Part shown: positions 1 through 9,066 of the stretch, piece after piece
Numbering within the stretch: position 1 is the stretch's first letter
Layout of the letters: every line of letters begins with the position of its first letter
NCBI RefSeq assembly: GCF_009834915.1
Contig: NZ_WVHS01000003.1
Span: forward strand, 434,001 to 498,000
DNA: 64,000 nt
Source: Hufsiella ginkgonis
Lineage (GTDB): Bacteria; Bacteroidota; Bacteroidia; Sphingobacteriales; Sphingobacteriaceae
Reading direction: 5' to 3'
Program-made: the position numbers and the translations under genes
Notes under the pieces: model-generated
Told to the model about the DNA's origin: nothing
The model's database searches: none
The model's input: the letters and a program-made list of their open reading frames with translations, nothing else

Positions 1-2926
1 AGTGGTCTTCCGCGATTGCTTGCAGCAGGCCGTTCTGGTAGCCACCGATCTGTACGAACGGCGCGATACCGCTTTCGCTGAGGCTGCTGCCGTTAAATGC
101 GCCCGAGTTTACGAAGAACGCAAAACGTGCGTTTCCATTCACCTGTGCGCTCAAATCGAAGCTTTTGTGGCTGGCGGAGAATCCGAAGCCGTAGGTGATC
201 TCCGGGGTGCTGGGCAGACCCATGAAAACACGGTCGTTTGTGTTGATCACGCCGTCGTTGTTTACGTCGCGGTATTTGATATCGCCGCCTCTTACACGTA
301 CGCCGCCGGCAATGGCCGCCTGGCTGGGGGAGTTGTCTACCTCTATGTCATCGGTAAAGAGGCGTTCCGCGATGTAACCCATCGATTCGCCGGCCGAGTG
401 GCCTACCCGGTAAAGGTGTGCAAGACTGGCGGGGTACGACGGCTCATCGTAAGTAACGATCTTATTGGTGGCGTAAGTAAATGTTCCGCGGATCTGTACC
501 CAGGATTTATTGCCGAGGGATTTGCTGTAATCCGCCTGCATATCAATCCCTTTATTATCCTGTACGCCTACGTTCGCTACTGCGGCTGCCAGGAGACCCA
601 TGGTGCTTGGCACCGCGCTGCGGTCCTGCAGGATGTTGGAAGTTCTCTTTTTATAAGCATCGATCGTTACGTTAAGTGCATTGTATAGAGAAAAGTCGAC
701 ACCCAGGTTCAATTGTTTCGATTCTTCCCAGGTAATGCGGTCATTGGCGTAACGTAATACCTGGATCCCGGGACGGCTATAAAGCAGCGAAGGATCTTCA
801 CCAAAAGAGTAGCTTGGGCCACCGGTCAGGTTTACGTTAGAGAGGTAGAAGAAGCGGTCGGTATCAGCGCCTATCGCGTCATTACCGTTCAGCCCGTAAG
901 TCGCTCTCAGTTTCATTTTGCTGACAACGTTTGACATTGGCTCCCAGAAGTTTTCATTGGAGACTACGTAAGCCACGCCGATCGACGGGAAGAACCCGAA
1001 GCGGTGATTTTTAGCAAAACGCTCCGTACCGTTGTAACCGAAGTTGAACTCCGTCATGTAACGCTCGTCGTACCCGTAAGTGAAACGGCCGGAGATCCCC
1101 TGGTTCCTTTTCGGTAATGAAGCTTGTAAGCTTCCGGCGTTCCCATTCAGCGAGTTACGGAGGGTTGCGATGAGCATTCCCGAAATGGCGTGTTTCCCGG
1201 CGAATGTGCGGCCGTAGTTCATGGCGGTTTCGGTGTAAAGCGCAGAAGAAAGCTCTTTATCGCCTTCGGCGTAGTTCAGGTACTCGCTTCCGGTAGTACC
1301 GATAGAGCCCGCACCACCGGGGTTGAGTGCATTCAGCACAATGTCTGTTCCATCGGTGGAACCTGCGCTGTAATAGAAAGGAAAATAAGAACGGTTAATG
1401 TCGAACTCCGAATTCCTGCGTACATAGCCCATGAAACGGAATTTCAGGCCTTTGGTCAGCCCGTCTAAATCCTGGGTCAGCTCGATCTGTGGCTGTAAGT
1501 TCGATTTGTTCTGTTGGCGGTAACCCTGTACGAGGAACGCATATGGGTTGTTATATAAACCGCCGCCTACAGACGAGCCGGGTACGGTTTCTTTAACGGC
1601 ATTGCCAAACAGCGGGTGTTTGATGTTTGGCGCGTAAGATGCCGGGTACCTCATCGGGAACATTACCGGGTTAGCGAAGATCGCTGCCTGGAAGATCTCT
1701 TTTCCGCCTCCGAGCGGTCCGTTGTAGTCGTCGAACTGGCCATATACCCTGATGTCTGCGCGGGTCGATTTGGTTAGCTGGAGTGTTACGTTCGAACGGA
1801 TCGAGTAGTTAAGCAGCTTTACGTTGTTGTTAAAGTTGTTCAGCTGATCCACTTTATAGATCCCGTTATCTACGTTGAAGGTACCGCCGACATAGTATTT
1901 TGCTTTGTCGGCACCACCGGTTACGCTCATATTGTACCGTTGGTTAAGAGTTTTGTCCTTAATGATCTGGTCGATCCAATTATTGCTTGGGTACAGGTAA
2001 GGATTTGCCGTACCGGATGCGGTGCGGTTGATCTTTGTCTGTGAGTAGGGGATCGGGTTCAGCGGGTTACGGGTAAGCGCAGCCTCGTTTGCCAGGTTCA
2101 TATAGGTAATATTATCGGCAAATTTGAAGTTCTGCGTATTTTCCGACAGGGTGTTTTCAAAACGGAAAGTGAATTTCGTTTTACCGGCTTCACCTTCCTT
2201 GGTTTTGATCAGCACGATGCCGTTCGCTCCGCGTGCGCCATATACAGCCGCGGCGGTAGCGTCTTTCAGGAGGGAGAAACTGGCGATGTCATCCGCCTGG
2301 AGCCTGGCGAGATCGGTCTGTGTCGATTCGATACCGTCAATCAGGATGAGCGGACTTACCTGGCCTGTACCGAACGAGCCGATGCCACGCACAAAGAAGG
2401 ATGCATTGTCCGATCCCGGTTCTCCGCTCGACTGGAAGCCGATCACGCCGGATAACCGGCCTGCGAGCATTTGAGTCAGGTTACTTGTGGGGCCCTTCAA
2501 TTCCTTTGGGCTGATGGTGGTCACAGACCCTACCATGGTGGTTTTTTTCTGTGTACCGAACCCTACAACGGCCACTTCTTCGAGGGCGTTCTGGTCAGGG
2601 CTCATAGTTACGTTCAGCGTGTATTCGCCGGCTGAATTGGCCCTTACATTGTTGAGCGGGAATTCCTGGGTTTTCATCCCCACGAAGGTGAAGGTTAACA
2701 CGGCGGTCCGCGGGGCGGTAATGGTATAAGTACCGTTCACGGAGGTTGATCCGCCGGTGGCCGCACCTTTTACTTTTACGCTCACCCCAGGCAACACGCC
2801 GGTACTGTCGCGTACAGTTCCGCTTACCTTAAGATTCTGTGCCATAGCAGTGTATGACATGAACAGCAAAACGAAGAACGAGGCTCTCGCGGCGCTCTTC
2901 AGCAAAAAGCTCAGGTGCTTTCTCAT
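1..2926 (-). CDS. SusC/RagA-family TonB-dependent outer-membrane receptor (3' end beyond window)
   Basis: About 975 residues are visible and the frame is still open at base 1, so the C-terminal barrel strands lie outside the window. The ATG at 2926 is followed by a signal peptide ending MSYTAMAQ, a carboxypeptidase-like regulatory domain (VSGTVRDSTG, DGIEST further on), then the TonB plug with the SusC hallmarks VYGARGANGIVLIKTK and LIDGIES. SusC proteins form the outer-membrane channel that works with a SusD lipoprotein lid to import oligosaccharides or peptides. The partner SusD gene would be expected downstream, off the left edge. A -7 box and a strong hairpin lie in its leader at 3074-3113. 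An upstream ATG near 3017 is in another frame and stops quickly. The substrate cannot be told from this sequence. Confidence 0.93.
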   Translation of the reverse strand, partial: MRKHLSFLLKSAARASFFVLLFMSYTAMAQNLKVSGTVRDSTGVLPGVSVKVKGAATGGSTSVNGTYTITAPRTAVLTFTFVGMKTQEFPLNNVRANSAGEYTLNVTMSPDQNALEEVAVVGFGTQKKTTMVGSVTTISPKELKGPTSNLTQMLAGRLSGVIGFQSSGEPGSDNASFFVRGIGSFGTGQVSPLILIDGIESTQTDLARLQADDIASFSLLKDATAAAVYGARGANGIVLIKTKEGEAGKTKFTFRFENTLSENTQNFKFADNITYMNLANEAALTRNPLNPIPYSQTKINRTASGTANPYLYPSNNWIDQIIKDKTLNQRYNMSVTGGADKAKYYVGGTFNVDNGIYKVDQLNNFNNNVKLLNYSIRSNVTLQLTKSTRADIRVYGQFDDYNGPLGGGKEIFQAAIFANPVMFPMRYPASYAPNIKHPLFGNAVKETVPGSSVGGGLYNNPYAFLVQGYRQQNKSNLQPQIELTQDLDGLTKGLKFRFMGYVRRNSEFDINRSYFPFYYSAGSTDGTDIVLNALNPGGAGSIGTTGSEYLNYAEGDKELSSALYTETAMNYGRTFAGKHAISGMLIATLRNSLNGNAGSLQASLPKRNQGISGRFTYGYDERYMTEFNFGYNGTERFAKNHRFGFFPSIGVAYVVSNENFWEPMSNVVSKMKLRATYGLNGNDAIGADTDRFFYLSNVNLTGGPSYSFGEDPSLLYSRPGIQVLRYANDRITWEESKQLNLGVDFSLYNALNVTIDAYKKRTSNILQDRSAVPSTMGLLAAAVANVGVQDNKGIDMQADYSKSLGNKSWVQIRGTFTYATNKIVTYDEPSYPASLAHLYRVGHSAGESMGYIAERLFTDDIEVDNSPSQAAIAGGVRVRGGDIKYRDVNNDGVINTNDRVFMGLPSTPEITYGFGFSASHKSFDLSAQVNGNARFAFFVNSGAFNGSSLSESGIAPFVQIGGYQNGLLQAIAEDH

Positions 2927-3073
2927 GACATTCCGGTTAAAAGTTCCCGGTTCCCGGTGCTGGCCGGATGCCGTAAGTTGAAGACGAAACATGCAGGTAA
3001 TGTTACTCTCATAATTACATTCATTTTGTGGTTAAGTATTGATTAGAAAAATAGAAATTGGTTAATGGTGTGC

Positions 3074-3113
3074 TGTTAACGACCGCAGAAGTCGTTAACA
3101 GGAACCAAATGTA
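3074..3113 (-). promoter_or_regulatory. -7 promoter box and leader hairpin of the susC-like gene
   Basis: On the minus strand, TACATTTG (3113-3106) fits the Bacteroidota -7 consensus TAnnTTTG. Directly after it comes a perfect 10-bp inverted repeat, TGTTAACGAC / GTCGTTAACA, with a 7-nt loop (3100-3074). If the -7 box is used, transcription starts at or in the hairpin and the leader to the ATG is about 170 nt. The hairpin could stabilise the mRNA 5' end or bind a regulator as DNA. No clear -33 TTG is seen at the usual distance. Confidence 0.5.
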
Positions 3114-3216
3114 TAGAGGTACTTCAGAAAATGTTTTTTTGGTAGCCCTACAAAAACCCTACGCAACATAGGAATTTGTCCCTACGGGGACGTGTAGGAG
3201 CGGGAGGCGGCGAAAC

Positions 3217-4077
3217 TTATCCCAGGTAACTTTGCAGCTGGCCGTTCATCCGGTGGTGGCGGAGGCGCACCAGCGCTTTGTCTTTTAGTTGCCTTACGCG
3301 TTCGCGGGTAAGCCCGAACCGTTGTGCGATCTCTTCCAGCGACAAAGGATGAATTTCGTCGATGCCGAAGAACAACATCAGGATTTCCTTTTCACGGAGG
3401 GTAAGGATGGTAAGCGACCGACGGATCACTTCGGTTAACGATTCATTCATGAGGTTGTTGTCGGTACCCGGATCCTGGTTTTGCATAACATCCAGGAGGG
3501 AGTTCTCTTCCCCCGGGGAAAAAGGTGCATCTACGGAGACATGTCTCCCCGATTTACTGAGTAGGTCGGCAACTTTGCCCGCGGTACTTTCAGTTGCATC
3601 GGCGAGTTCCTCAATGGAAGGTTCGCGGTTATGCGTTTGTTCTAGCTTGGAAAAAGCCTTACTGAGCCTTCCAAGGGCGCCTACCTGGTTTAGCGGCAGG
3701 CGCACCATCCGCGATTGCTCGGCTACGGCCTGGAGGATCGATTGGCGGATCCACCATACCGCGTAAGAGATGAACTTAAACCCCTTGGTTTCATCGAACC
3801 GTTGTGCTGCTTTGATCAGCCCGAGATTACCCTCGCTGATTAAGTCGCCGAGCGTTATACCCTGGTTCTGGTATTGTTTGGAAACGGAAACAACGAAGCG
3901 CAGGTTGGCCTTGGTGAGTTTTTCGAGCGCTGCGTGGTCGCCGTTACGGATCTTTCTTGCAAGTTCCGCTTCCTCTTCCGCGGTGATCAGGTCGACCTTA
4001 CCTATGTCCTGCAGGTATTTATCCAGCGACTGGCTGTCGCGGTTGGTGATGGATTGGGAAATTTTAAGTTGTCTCAT
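3217..4077 (-). CDS. rpoD: RNA polymerase primary-type sigma factor (RpoD/SigA family, Bacteroidota short form)
   Basis: The 286-residue protein has sigma-70 region 1.2 ([18 protein letters not shown]), region 2 ([41 protein letters not shown]), region 3 ([11 protein letters not shown]) and region 4 with a helix-turn-helix ([18 protein letters not shown]). This is the usual length for Bacteroidota vegetative sigma factors, which lack the long region 1.1 and read TTG/TAnnTTTG promoters. I chose the start at 4077 (MRQLKISQS), the conserved family N-terminus, rather than an ATG 24 bases upstream. It is a single-gene unit, transcribed away from the dehydrogenase upstream of it. Some genomes carry extra paralogues, so 'primary' is inferred from sequence resemblance. 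Confidence 0.93.
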   Translation of the reverse strand: MRQLKISQSITNRDSQSLDKYLQDIGKVDLITAEEEAELARKIRNGDHAALEKLTKANLRFVVSVSKQYQNQGITLGDLISEGNLGLIKAAQRFDETKGFKFISYAVWWIRQSILQAVAEQSRMVRLPLNQVGALGRLSKAFSKLEQTHNREPSIEELADATESTAGKVADLLSKSGRHVSVDAPFSPGEENSLLDVMQNQDPGTDNNLMNESLTEVIRRSLTILTLREKEILMLFFGIDEIHPLSLEEIAQRFGLTRERVRQLKDKALVRLRHHRMNGQLQSYLG

Positions 4078-4316
4078 CGGTAATCTGTTAATGATGATCA
4101 ACTTCAGGGATCATACCTGTAAAAGAGTGTGCGGCAAATTGTTCTTCCGGGGAATAGGGTAGACTCGGTAAATGTGCATCCGGCAGATCGCTAAAGATAC
4201 GTGTTAATTAATTAAGCCAAAGGAGTTTATTTGAGGTTTGAGCAAAGCGCAGGATCCGTAGGATTTACCCGGGTATTTCAAGGCATTGGAAGCGACGAGG
4301 ATCCGCATGCCGGGAG

Positions 4317-5276
4317 TTACGGGTTAACTACATTCACCGGTTTACCATTAAGAAAGGCGGCCAGGTTCTTTACGGATTGGTCCATCAGCCTCGCCCGCGC
4401 TTCCTTGGTAGCCCAGGCGATGTGTGGTGTGATGATACAATTTTTTGCATTAAATAACGGGTTGTCTGCTGAAGGCGGTTCCGTCGAGAGCACGTCGATA
4501 CCCGCACCGGCGATTTGGTGGCTGTTTAACGCTTCGGCAAGGTCTTCATCCACCACGATGGGGCCGCGGGAAGTGTTCAGCAGGAAAGCGGCCGGTTTCA
4601 TCAGCCCGAGATTTGCGCGGTTGATCAATCCCTTCGTTTCCGGTGAAAGCGGACAATGGATGCTTACCACATCGGCCGAAGCCAGCAGTTCCGGGATCTC
4701 CGCCCAGCGGAAATCAGGATGCGAGGAACCGTTTTTCCTGCTCCGGCTGTTGCCGATCACTTTCATCCCGAACGCCAGCGCTACGTCGCCAACTTTCCGC
4801 CCGATATCGCCATACCCGATAATACCCATCGTTTTACCCGCCAGTTCCGTGAGCGGGAAATCCCAAAAGGAAAAATCGGGCGAAGCCGTCCATTTGCCAG
4901 ACATCACACTGTCGCTATGCCGCTGCACATGGTGACAAAGCTCGAGCAGCAGCGCAAACGTAAGCTGCACCACGGAATAGCTGCTATAACCCGGAACGTT
5001 AGATACGACGATGTTTTTCTTTTTGGCCGCTTCCGTATCCACGACATTATAGCCCGTAGCAAGCACCCCGATGAACCGCAAACCCGGTAGCTGGTCGATC
5101 ACTTCGCCGCTGATGGGAGTTTTATTCGTAAAAACCACTGCCGCACCGGCACAGCGCGCGGCAACCTCCGCTGCCGGCGTGCGGTCGTAATGCGTTACAT
5201 TACCAAGTGCATGCAGGCCTTGCCAACTGAGGTCGCCGGGATTGAGGGCGTAACCGTCGAGAATAACGATGTTCAT
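4317..5276 (-). CDS. D-2-hydroxyacid dehydrogenase (glycerate/phosphoglycerate dehydrogenase-like)
   Basis: A 319-residue cytoplasmic NAD(H)-dependent enzyme. It has the Rossmann nucleotide motif GIIGYGDIG, the substrate-binding arginine in LNTSRGPIV, the assisting glutamate in STEPPSADNP and the catalytic histidine in ITPHIAWAT, in the standard order. The family reduces 2-keto acids such as hydroxypyruvate, glyoxylate or pyruvate to D-2-hydroxyacids; overall pattern and length are closest to glycerate dehydrogenases, but specificity is not settled by the motifs. The start at 5276 (MNIVILDGY) matches the family N-terminus; an upstream in-frame start would add 40 unrelated residues. No operon partner is visible. 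Confidence 0.9.
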   Translation of the reverse strand: MNIVILDGYALNPGDLSWQGLHALGNVTHYDRTPAAEVAARCAGAAVVFTNKTPISGEVIDQLPGLRFIGVLATGYNVVDTEAAKKKNIVVSNVPGYSSYSVVQLTFALLLELCHHVQRHSDSVMSGKWTASPDFSFWDFPLTELAGKTMGIIGYGDIGRKVGDVALAFGMKVIGNSRSRKNGSSHPDFRWAEIPELLASADVVSIHCPLSPETKGLINRANLGLMKPAAFLLNTSRGPIVVDEDLAEALNSHQIAGAGIDVLSTEPPSADNPLFNAKNCIITPHIAWATKEARARLMDQSVKNLAAFLNGKPVNVVNP

Positions 5277-5331
5277 GTGCGGATTTTCTTTCGAAGTTAG
5301 GCAGTATTTACCATACCTCCCGTACACAGGG

Positions 5332-5570
5332 TTACTTTTGATCGTAGGGCATGCAATTCTCCCGATACCAGGGCGTGTATTTGCAGCCGGTAGCATATTC
5401 GGGCAGCTTTTTGAAAATGTTGTCGCTGTTGGCCATGATCAGGACGCCGCTTTGGCTATCGGGGAACAGGATCATGTAATGCCGGAAACCATCTCCGTGG
5501 TCTCTTTAAGGCGCCCCACCCGTAGGGGGTAAGCAGCCCCCCGATCATGGTATGTTCCAGGAGGCCTTTC
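5332..5570 (-). pseudogene. Decayed C-terminus of a serine beta-lactamase-family hydrolase
   Basis: Minus-strand translation gives fragments typical of the C-terminal part of penicillin-binding-protein/beta-lactamase-family hydrolases: TPYGWGA, then in another frame MILFPDSQSGVLIMANSD and a terminal TPWYRENCMPYDQK before a stop at 5334-5332. The two parts are in different frames and no N-terminal SxxK region is found, so this is a broken tail of a lost gene. Confidence 0.5.
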
Positions 5571-5641
5571 TACGGATAATTTTCCCCGGGAAATCTATTT
5601 ACCTAGTTACCAGCGTTATTAAACATTTTCTTGACTTTTTT

Positions 5642-5671
5642 TTGGCAATGTACATATAACTGCTACCTTTG
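5642..5671 (+). promoter_or_regulatory. Promoter of tRNA-Pro(UGG)
   Basis: TTG at 5642-5644 and TACCTTTG at 5664-5671 are separated by 19 bases, an exact match to the Bacteroidota -33/-7 layout. The tRNA begins 10 bases after the -7 box. Confidence 0.6.
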
Positions 5672-5681
5672 CAACCCAATT

Positions 5682-5755
5682 CGGGGTGTAGCGTAGCCCG
5701 GTATCGCGCCACATTTGGGATGTGGAGGTCGTAGGTTCGAATCCTGCCACCCCGA
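5682..5755 (+). tRNA. tRNA-Pro (anticodon UGG)
   Basis: The 74-nt cloverleaf has acceptor arms CGGGGTG / CACCCCG with discriminator A at 5755. The anticodon stem CCACA/TGTGG encloses loop TTTGGGA (anticodon TGG), and the T-loop motif GGTTCGAATCC is present. CCA is not encoded. It is followed by a short GGTTC/GAACC hairpin and an intrinsic terminator. A close paralogue with anticodon CGG lies at 38020. Confidence 0.95.
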
Positions 5756-5784
5756 CTTGAAGAGGTTCACCGGAACCCAAAAAA

Positions 5785-5813
5785 GGGTTGTTCTGAAAAG
5801 AGCGACCCTTTTT
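5785..5813 (+). terminator. Intrinsic terminator after tRNA-Pro(UGG)
   Basis: Stem GGGTTGTTCT / AGAGCGACCC with GAAA loop, followed by TTTTTCTTTT. The same structure with compensating changes follows the second tRNA-Pro at 38122, and a worn copy is at 50205. Confidence 0.8.
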
Positions 5814-5858
5814 CTTTTAGTGTCAATTAGTTATGGCCCAGGGGTTGATTGATGCCGG

Positions 5859-5908
5859 TGCTGATAGCTGACAGCCAAATCTACTCTCCAGAAATTCAGC
5901 TTGATCCG
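5859..5908 (-). repeat. Single-ended copy of a dispersed palindromic element
   Basis: About 50 bases here match, in reverse complement, the left arm of the palindromic element at 31060-31109; shared core TAGATTTGGCTGTCAGCTAT. Only one arm is recognisable at this site. Confidence 0.6.
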
Positions 5909-6060
5909 CAGCACCATTATTCTCGGAGTTAGCACCATTAGGTGTTCCTGGTCGAACGAGCCACCACCCTCAATGCCGAGCCGCTTGTCTTTCGAGTCGG
6001 GCCGAATAACATGATAAATGGATAAAAACTGAGACGCTTTAAAAAAACACAACTGCCCCT

Positions 6061-6068
6061 TATCTTTG
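6061..6068 (+). promoter_or_regulatory. -7 promoter box
   Basis: TATCTTTG fits TAnnTTTG and lies 21 bases before the ATG at 6090. It overlaps an in-frame TTG at 6066, which argues against that upstream start. Confidence 0.55.
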
Positions 6069-6089
6069 GAAAACACGAACGGCAGATCA

Positions 6090-6515
6090 ATGACATCATT
6101 TAAACATCCCGGGTCTGAAGCAGATATTGAAATCATTAAGCAGGTTTATTCCGGCATAAACCGGAACGATATCGATACTGTGATTAATTTAATGGATGCC
6201 GATATCACCCGCATTGAACCTGAAGGATTTCCGACGGCAGGCACCTACCGGGGGCATACCGATATGCGTCAGCACCTGATCACCGGAAGAAGCACCTGGG
6301 CAGAAGGAGGGTGTGAACCTGTGGATTTTATTGCCGCCGGGAATAAGATTGTTGTTACAGTTCATATTAAAGTCCGGCTTAAAAATAACCCGGAATGGAT
6401 CAACGCGCGGATAGCAGACGGGTTTATAATAAAAGACGGCTCGGTGGCAGAATTTCATTCCTTTGCCAGCAACCAAAAGGCCTTTGAATGGGCCGGGATC
6501 GCGGCTAAACATTGA
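6090..6515 (+). CDS. SnoaL-like / NTF2-fold protein
   Basis: A 141-residue soluble protein with the layout of the NTF2-like superfamily: an N-terminal helix with IEIIKQVYSGINRNDID, then VINLMDADITRIEP, YRGHTDMRQHL, and C-terminal strands VVTVHIKVRLK and GFIIKDGSVAEFHSF. The fold forms a conical pocket used either for catalysis (isomerases, cyclases) or ligand binding. No conserved catalytic residue pattern is plain, so no reaction is assigned. The start at 6090 was chosen because the only upstream in-frame start overlaps the -7 box. Single gene, convergent with the hydrolase at 6709-7557. Confidence 0.75.
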   Translation: MTSFKHPGSEADIEIIKQVYSGINRNDIDTVINLMDADITRIEPEGFPTAGTYRGHTDMRQHLITGRSTWAEGGCEPVDFIAAGNKIVVTVHIKVRLKNNPEWINARIADGFIIKDGSVAEFHSFASNQKAFEWAGIAAKH

Positions 6516-6708
6516 TTGAGCCAATTGTTCAGTTACAATCCCGAATGTGGTCGTACGGCCGTGATTTGAACCTGGTGAATTTGGTAACCCGATACCTATC
6601 GATTCATTATGACGATAACACCTACCAGTCGGCCCCTGCTTACTTATGCAACGCGTCAGGATTACCTGAGATCCGCAGGAGGTACCAGGGTACCGCGGAC
6701 TCAGCGTC

Positions 6709-7557
6709 TTAGTTCCCGAGCAGGCCTTTAACTTCCGCGAACACCCGCTTATTAAAAAACGCCTCGTGCCCTTCGCCATTTAGGATCACCAGTGCCGACT
6801 GTTTGTTGAAGGCCTTCAGGCGCTTGTGGTAGTTCGAGCTGTACATGATGGGCACCACCTCGTCCTGGTCGCCGGAGATCAGTACTAACCGGGTTTTGCC
6901 GCTCACTTTTCCGGCTATTTCAATGGGTGAAATGCTGCTCACCGGCGCACTCCATTCTTTGTTGCCAGGTTGCTGCGACTGCATATATTTGCGCCATTCC
7001 GTTACATCACATGGGCAAGCTACCAATACGGCGCCATCGGCCAGTTCAGGGTATAACGCTACCAGGGCGCCGGTAATCGCGGCCCCGCCGGAATGCGCAG
7101 CGATCACCGTCCTGGCCGCGTGATAAGTTTCCCTGAGGTTTTTTATAGCCGCGGCAACAGACGCGACAACTTCAGGTGTATAATTATCACCTGTTGTGTT
7201 TCCTTTCCTCCCGTGTGAACGCTGATCTTCGGGGTCGGTATAACCGGGGCGCAACAGCCCGATAGCGATGGTGTTGCGATTTTGTGCGGCGATGATTTTG
7301 GCTGCCGCATACTGGTAACCGGGCTTATTGAAGGGAGCGTCGCCATGAATAACGATTACCAGGTTCGGATTAGCCGACAATGCAGGATTCTTAAACGTGT
7401 TGATGCGTAAACAACCCGTATCTGCGGCTACCCAGTTCAGGTTATCTTGTGTTGCGCAATTGCTGCTTGCCTGGTTGTTGCACCGGGTGCCAACCAGGAA
7501 CACGAAACAAAGAACCGGAGTCATTAAAACGCGCCTGCTGCCCCATAGTGTGATCAT
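6709..7557 (-). CDS. Exported alpha/beta-hydrolase
   Basis: 282 residues with an N-terminal hydrophobic export segment (MTPVLCFVFLVG); the cysteine of VGTRCNN might be lipidated, although the lipobox is poor. The hydrolase core follows: oxyanion strand NLVIVIHGD, nucleophile elbow AAHSGGAAI, acid in ISGDQDEVVP and catalytic histidine in LNGEGHEAFF. The serine-aspartate-histidine set is complete and in order. Substrate unknown; the fold covers esterases, lipases and peptidases. The ATG at 7557 was chosen because the longer in-frame TTG start overlaps the promoter -7 box at 7583-7576. Confidence 0.8.
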   Translation of the reverse strand: MITLWGSRRVLMTPVLCFVFLVGTRCNNQASSNCATQDNLNWVAADTGCLRINTFKNPALSANPNLVIVIHGDAPFNKPGYQYAAAKIIAAQNRNTIAIGLLRPGYTDPEDQRSHGRKGNTTGDNYTPEVVASVAAAIKNLRETYHAARTVIAAHSGGAAITGALVALYPELADGAVLVACPCDVTEWRKYMQSQQPGNKEWSAPVSSISPIEIAGKVSGKTRLVLISGDQDEVVPIMYSSNYHKRLKAFNKQSALVILNGEGHEAFFNKRVFAEVKGLLGN

Positions 7558-7575
7558 AACGTATTGTTTTCGCTC

Positions 7576-7583
7576 CAAATATA
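7576..7583 (-). promoter_or_regulatory. -7 promoter box of the alpha/beta-hydrolase
   Basis: TATATTTG on the minus strand fits TAnnTTTG and ends 18 bases before the ATG at 7557. Confidence 0.5.
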
Positions 7584-7612
7584 GGGTTAAGGAGGCAAAC
7601 TGTTAAGGCAAC

Positions 7613-7765
7613 TTGGGAACAGAGGTGAGCCAGGAGCTTATTGTAGAGTTAAACGACTACCTGGTCAGCGGAGACACCGAAGAAGTTACGGCAATTGCCG
7701 GTGATCTCAAGCAAAATCTCGAAAAGATATCTCATCACGGCAAGCGCGCCGATAGTTTATCAATA
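7613..7765 (+). pseudogene. Fragment of a sensor histidine kinase dimerisation domain
   Basis: The frame reads QELIVELNDYL..TAIAGDLKQNLEKISHHGKRADS. This strongly resembles the HisKA region of a family of Chitinophagaceae sensor kinases, where KNLEKI.HHGKRAD..VKGML is the usual pattern. The match stops at about 7762; neither the upstream sensor nor the ATPase domain is present. The following 250 bases hold no recognisable gene. Confidence 0.5.
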
Positions 7766-8041
7766 AACTACGATGTCGTTGTTAAAGTATCCTGCCGGAT
7801 CCGTAAAAGTTGGGACAGCCATATTTTGGCTAAGCGATACCCGTTGTTTGCCGGTTAAAAGAGCAGGTGATGCAGCCAATTCCATTTTTGGATTATGGTC
7901 CCGTCATATGCGTAAATCACCTGTTTTTCTCGGGAGTAGATTTTTAGATGTATCCGTTGATTTTACCGGTTTGTTGAAAAAAATATTTCATAATTCGTTG
8001 GGAAAAAAATTGTTATTACTATAATTGTTTCAAAAAAAATC

Positions 8042-8671
8042 ATGAAAAAATTTCTGTTGTCTTGTTTTTTGACTGCCGGATTATTGGCCGGTTTGTCCGG
8101 CTGCCAGAAGATGGCGGCTGATGTTGAACCGGAGGCACCTTCAAAGGTTCAGGCTTTTTTTAATCTGACTTCCTGGCTGGATCTGAAACTTGCTTACAGG
8201 ACGCTGACTGCCGGTGAACGCGCTGAAGTTTGGAGTCAGCATCTCGGTAATATCATCAGCAGCGGAAAATTCAGCACGGAACAAAATAACCGGATCAGGG
8301 AGTTACGTAAGGTCATCACAGCCAGCCTGTTTTCGACAGATAAGCGCAACAAACCGCAGGACGCCGTAATTACCAACTGGATAAACAAGGCTTATGAGGT
8401 CTTCACACGGAACGAAATTGCCCAGATCGTCGCAGACCTGTCATTCTCTTTTCCCGAAAGCAAGCAACTTTCTGTCGGCTTCACCACGAAGGCTGACTGC
8501 CATTGCTCCACCCAGAGCGACTGGTGCGGATCTACCGTTTATTGCAGCAAATGTACCGGCTGTACAGCCCAGACCCTCGACGAGGAAGGCTGCGGGACTC
8601 TATGGAACTATACCTGCCAGGGAGGATGCATTTCGATAACCATTCCAGCGAGCCCCGGATGCGTAAACTGA
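8042..8671 (+). CDS. Fulvocin C-related cysteine-rich lipoprotein
   Basis: The 209-residue precursor has a lipoprotein signal with lipobox LSGC (Cys21), a polar helical middle of about 130 residues, and a C-terminal domain (about 151-209) with ten cysteines beginning ADCHCSTQSDWC and containing EEGCGTLWNYTCQGGC. This C-terminal pattern matches what I recall of fulvocin C, a disulfide-rich bacteriocin from Myxococcus fulvus (ANCSCSTASDYC.., GCGTGWVYC). Related Bacteroidota proteins are annotated 'fulvocin C-related'. It overlaps the DUF1573 gene by 13 bases and is followed by a TlpA-type thioredoxin gene, which could form its disulfides. Whether the domain is released as a toxin is not shown. 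Confidence 0.8.
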   Translation: MKKFLLSCFLTAGLLAGLSGCQKMAADVEPEAPSKVQAFFNLTSWLDLKLAYRTLTAGERAEVWSQHLGNIISSGKFSTEQNNRIRELRKVITASLFSTDKRNKPQDAVITNWINKAYEVFTRNEIAQIVADLSFSFPESKQLSVGFTTKADCHCSTQSDWCGSTVYCSKCTGCTAQTLDEEGCGTLWNYTCQGGCISITIPASPGCVN

Positions 8672-9063
8672 TCTGTCCGGCGGCGGCGCTTCTATTTTGC
8701 TTTATCGCCGTCGCGGGATGCGGCGTGAATCATTCCGGTATGACCTCCGTAAAAACTTCTGAGCCGGTTTTTTTTGCCGGTACCTTCGCCACGGGCGATA
8801 CGGTCAGCCACCGGTTTTCGATCATCAACGAAGGAAAAGAGGATCTGGCCATTGATACGGTTACTACTTCCTGTGACTGTATAAAATCCAGCTGGAAAAG
8901 GAAAGGGACGATACCTGGTGATACGGCATTTTTAACGGTATCTTTTATAGTTTCGCCCAGCGATATCGGTGAACAGGTAAAAACGGCGTTGGTGTCAGCC
9001 AATGTTGCCAACGCTTTTATCCCGTTCCGGATCAGGTACTTCGTCAGGAACAACATAAAATAG
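8659..9063 (+). CDS. DUF1573 lipoprotein
   Basis: A 134-residue protein with a lipobox signal (VAGC, Cys21) and a single beta-sandwich DUF1573 domain marked by VSHRFSIINEGKEDLAID and the cysteine pair in TSCDCIKSSW. DUF1573 proteins are common Bacteroidota periplasmic or surface lipoproteins without an established reaction. The start at 8659 overlaps the end of the fulvocin-related gene, and the next gene starts 3 bases after its stop, so the three are probably one transcript with coupled translation. A longer in-frame start would run through the preceding gene and remove the signal peptide. Confidence 0.82.
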   Translation: MRKLICPAAALLFCFIAVAGCGVNHSGMTSVKTSEPVFFAGTFATGDTVSHRFSIINEGKEDLAIDTVTTSCDCIKSSWKRKGTIPGDTAFLTVSFIVSPSDIGEQVKTALVSANVANAFIPFRIRYFVRNNIK

Positions 9064-9066
9064 CCT

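Noticed and set aside
2-688. A 228-codon plus-strand frame at the left edge
   Set aside because: Antisense to the SusC-type receptor, whose plug and barrel motifs are clear.
5831-6136. A 101-codon minus-strand frame over the dispersed repeat
   Set aside because: It spans a non-coding repeat and the promoter of the SnoaL-like gene, and shows no domain.
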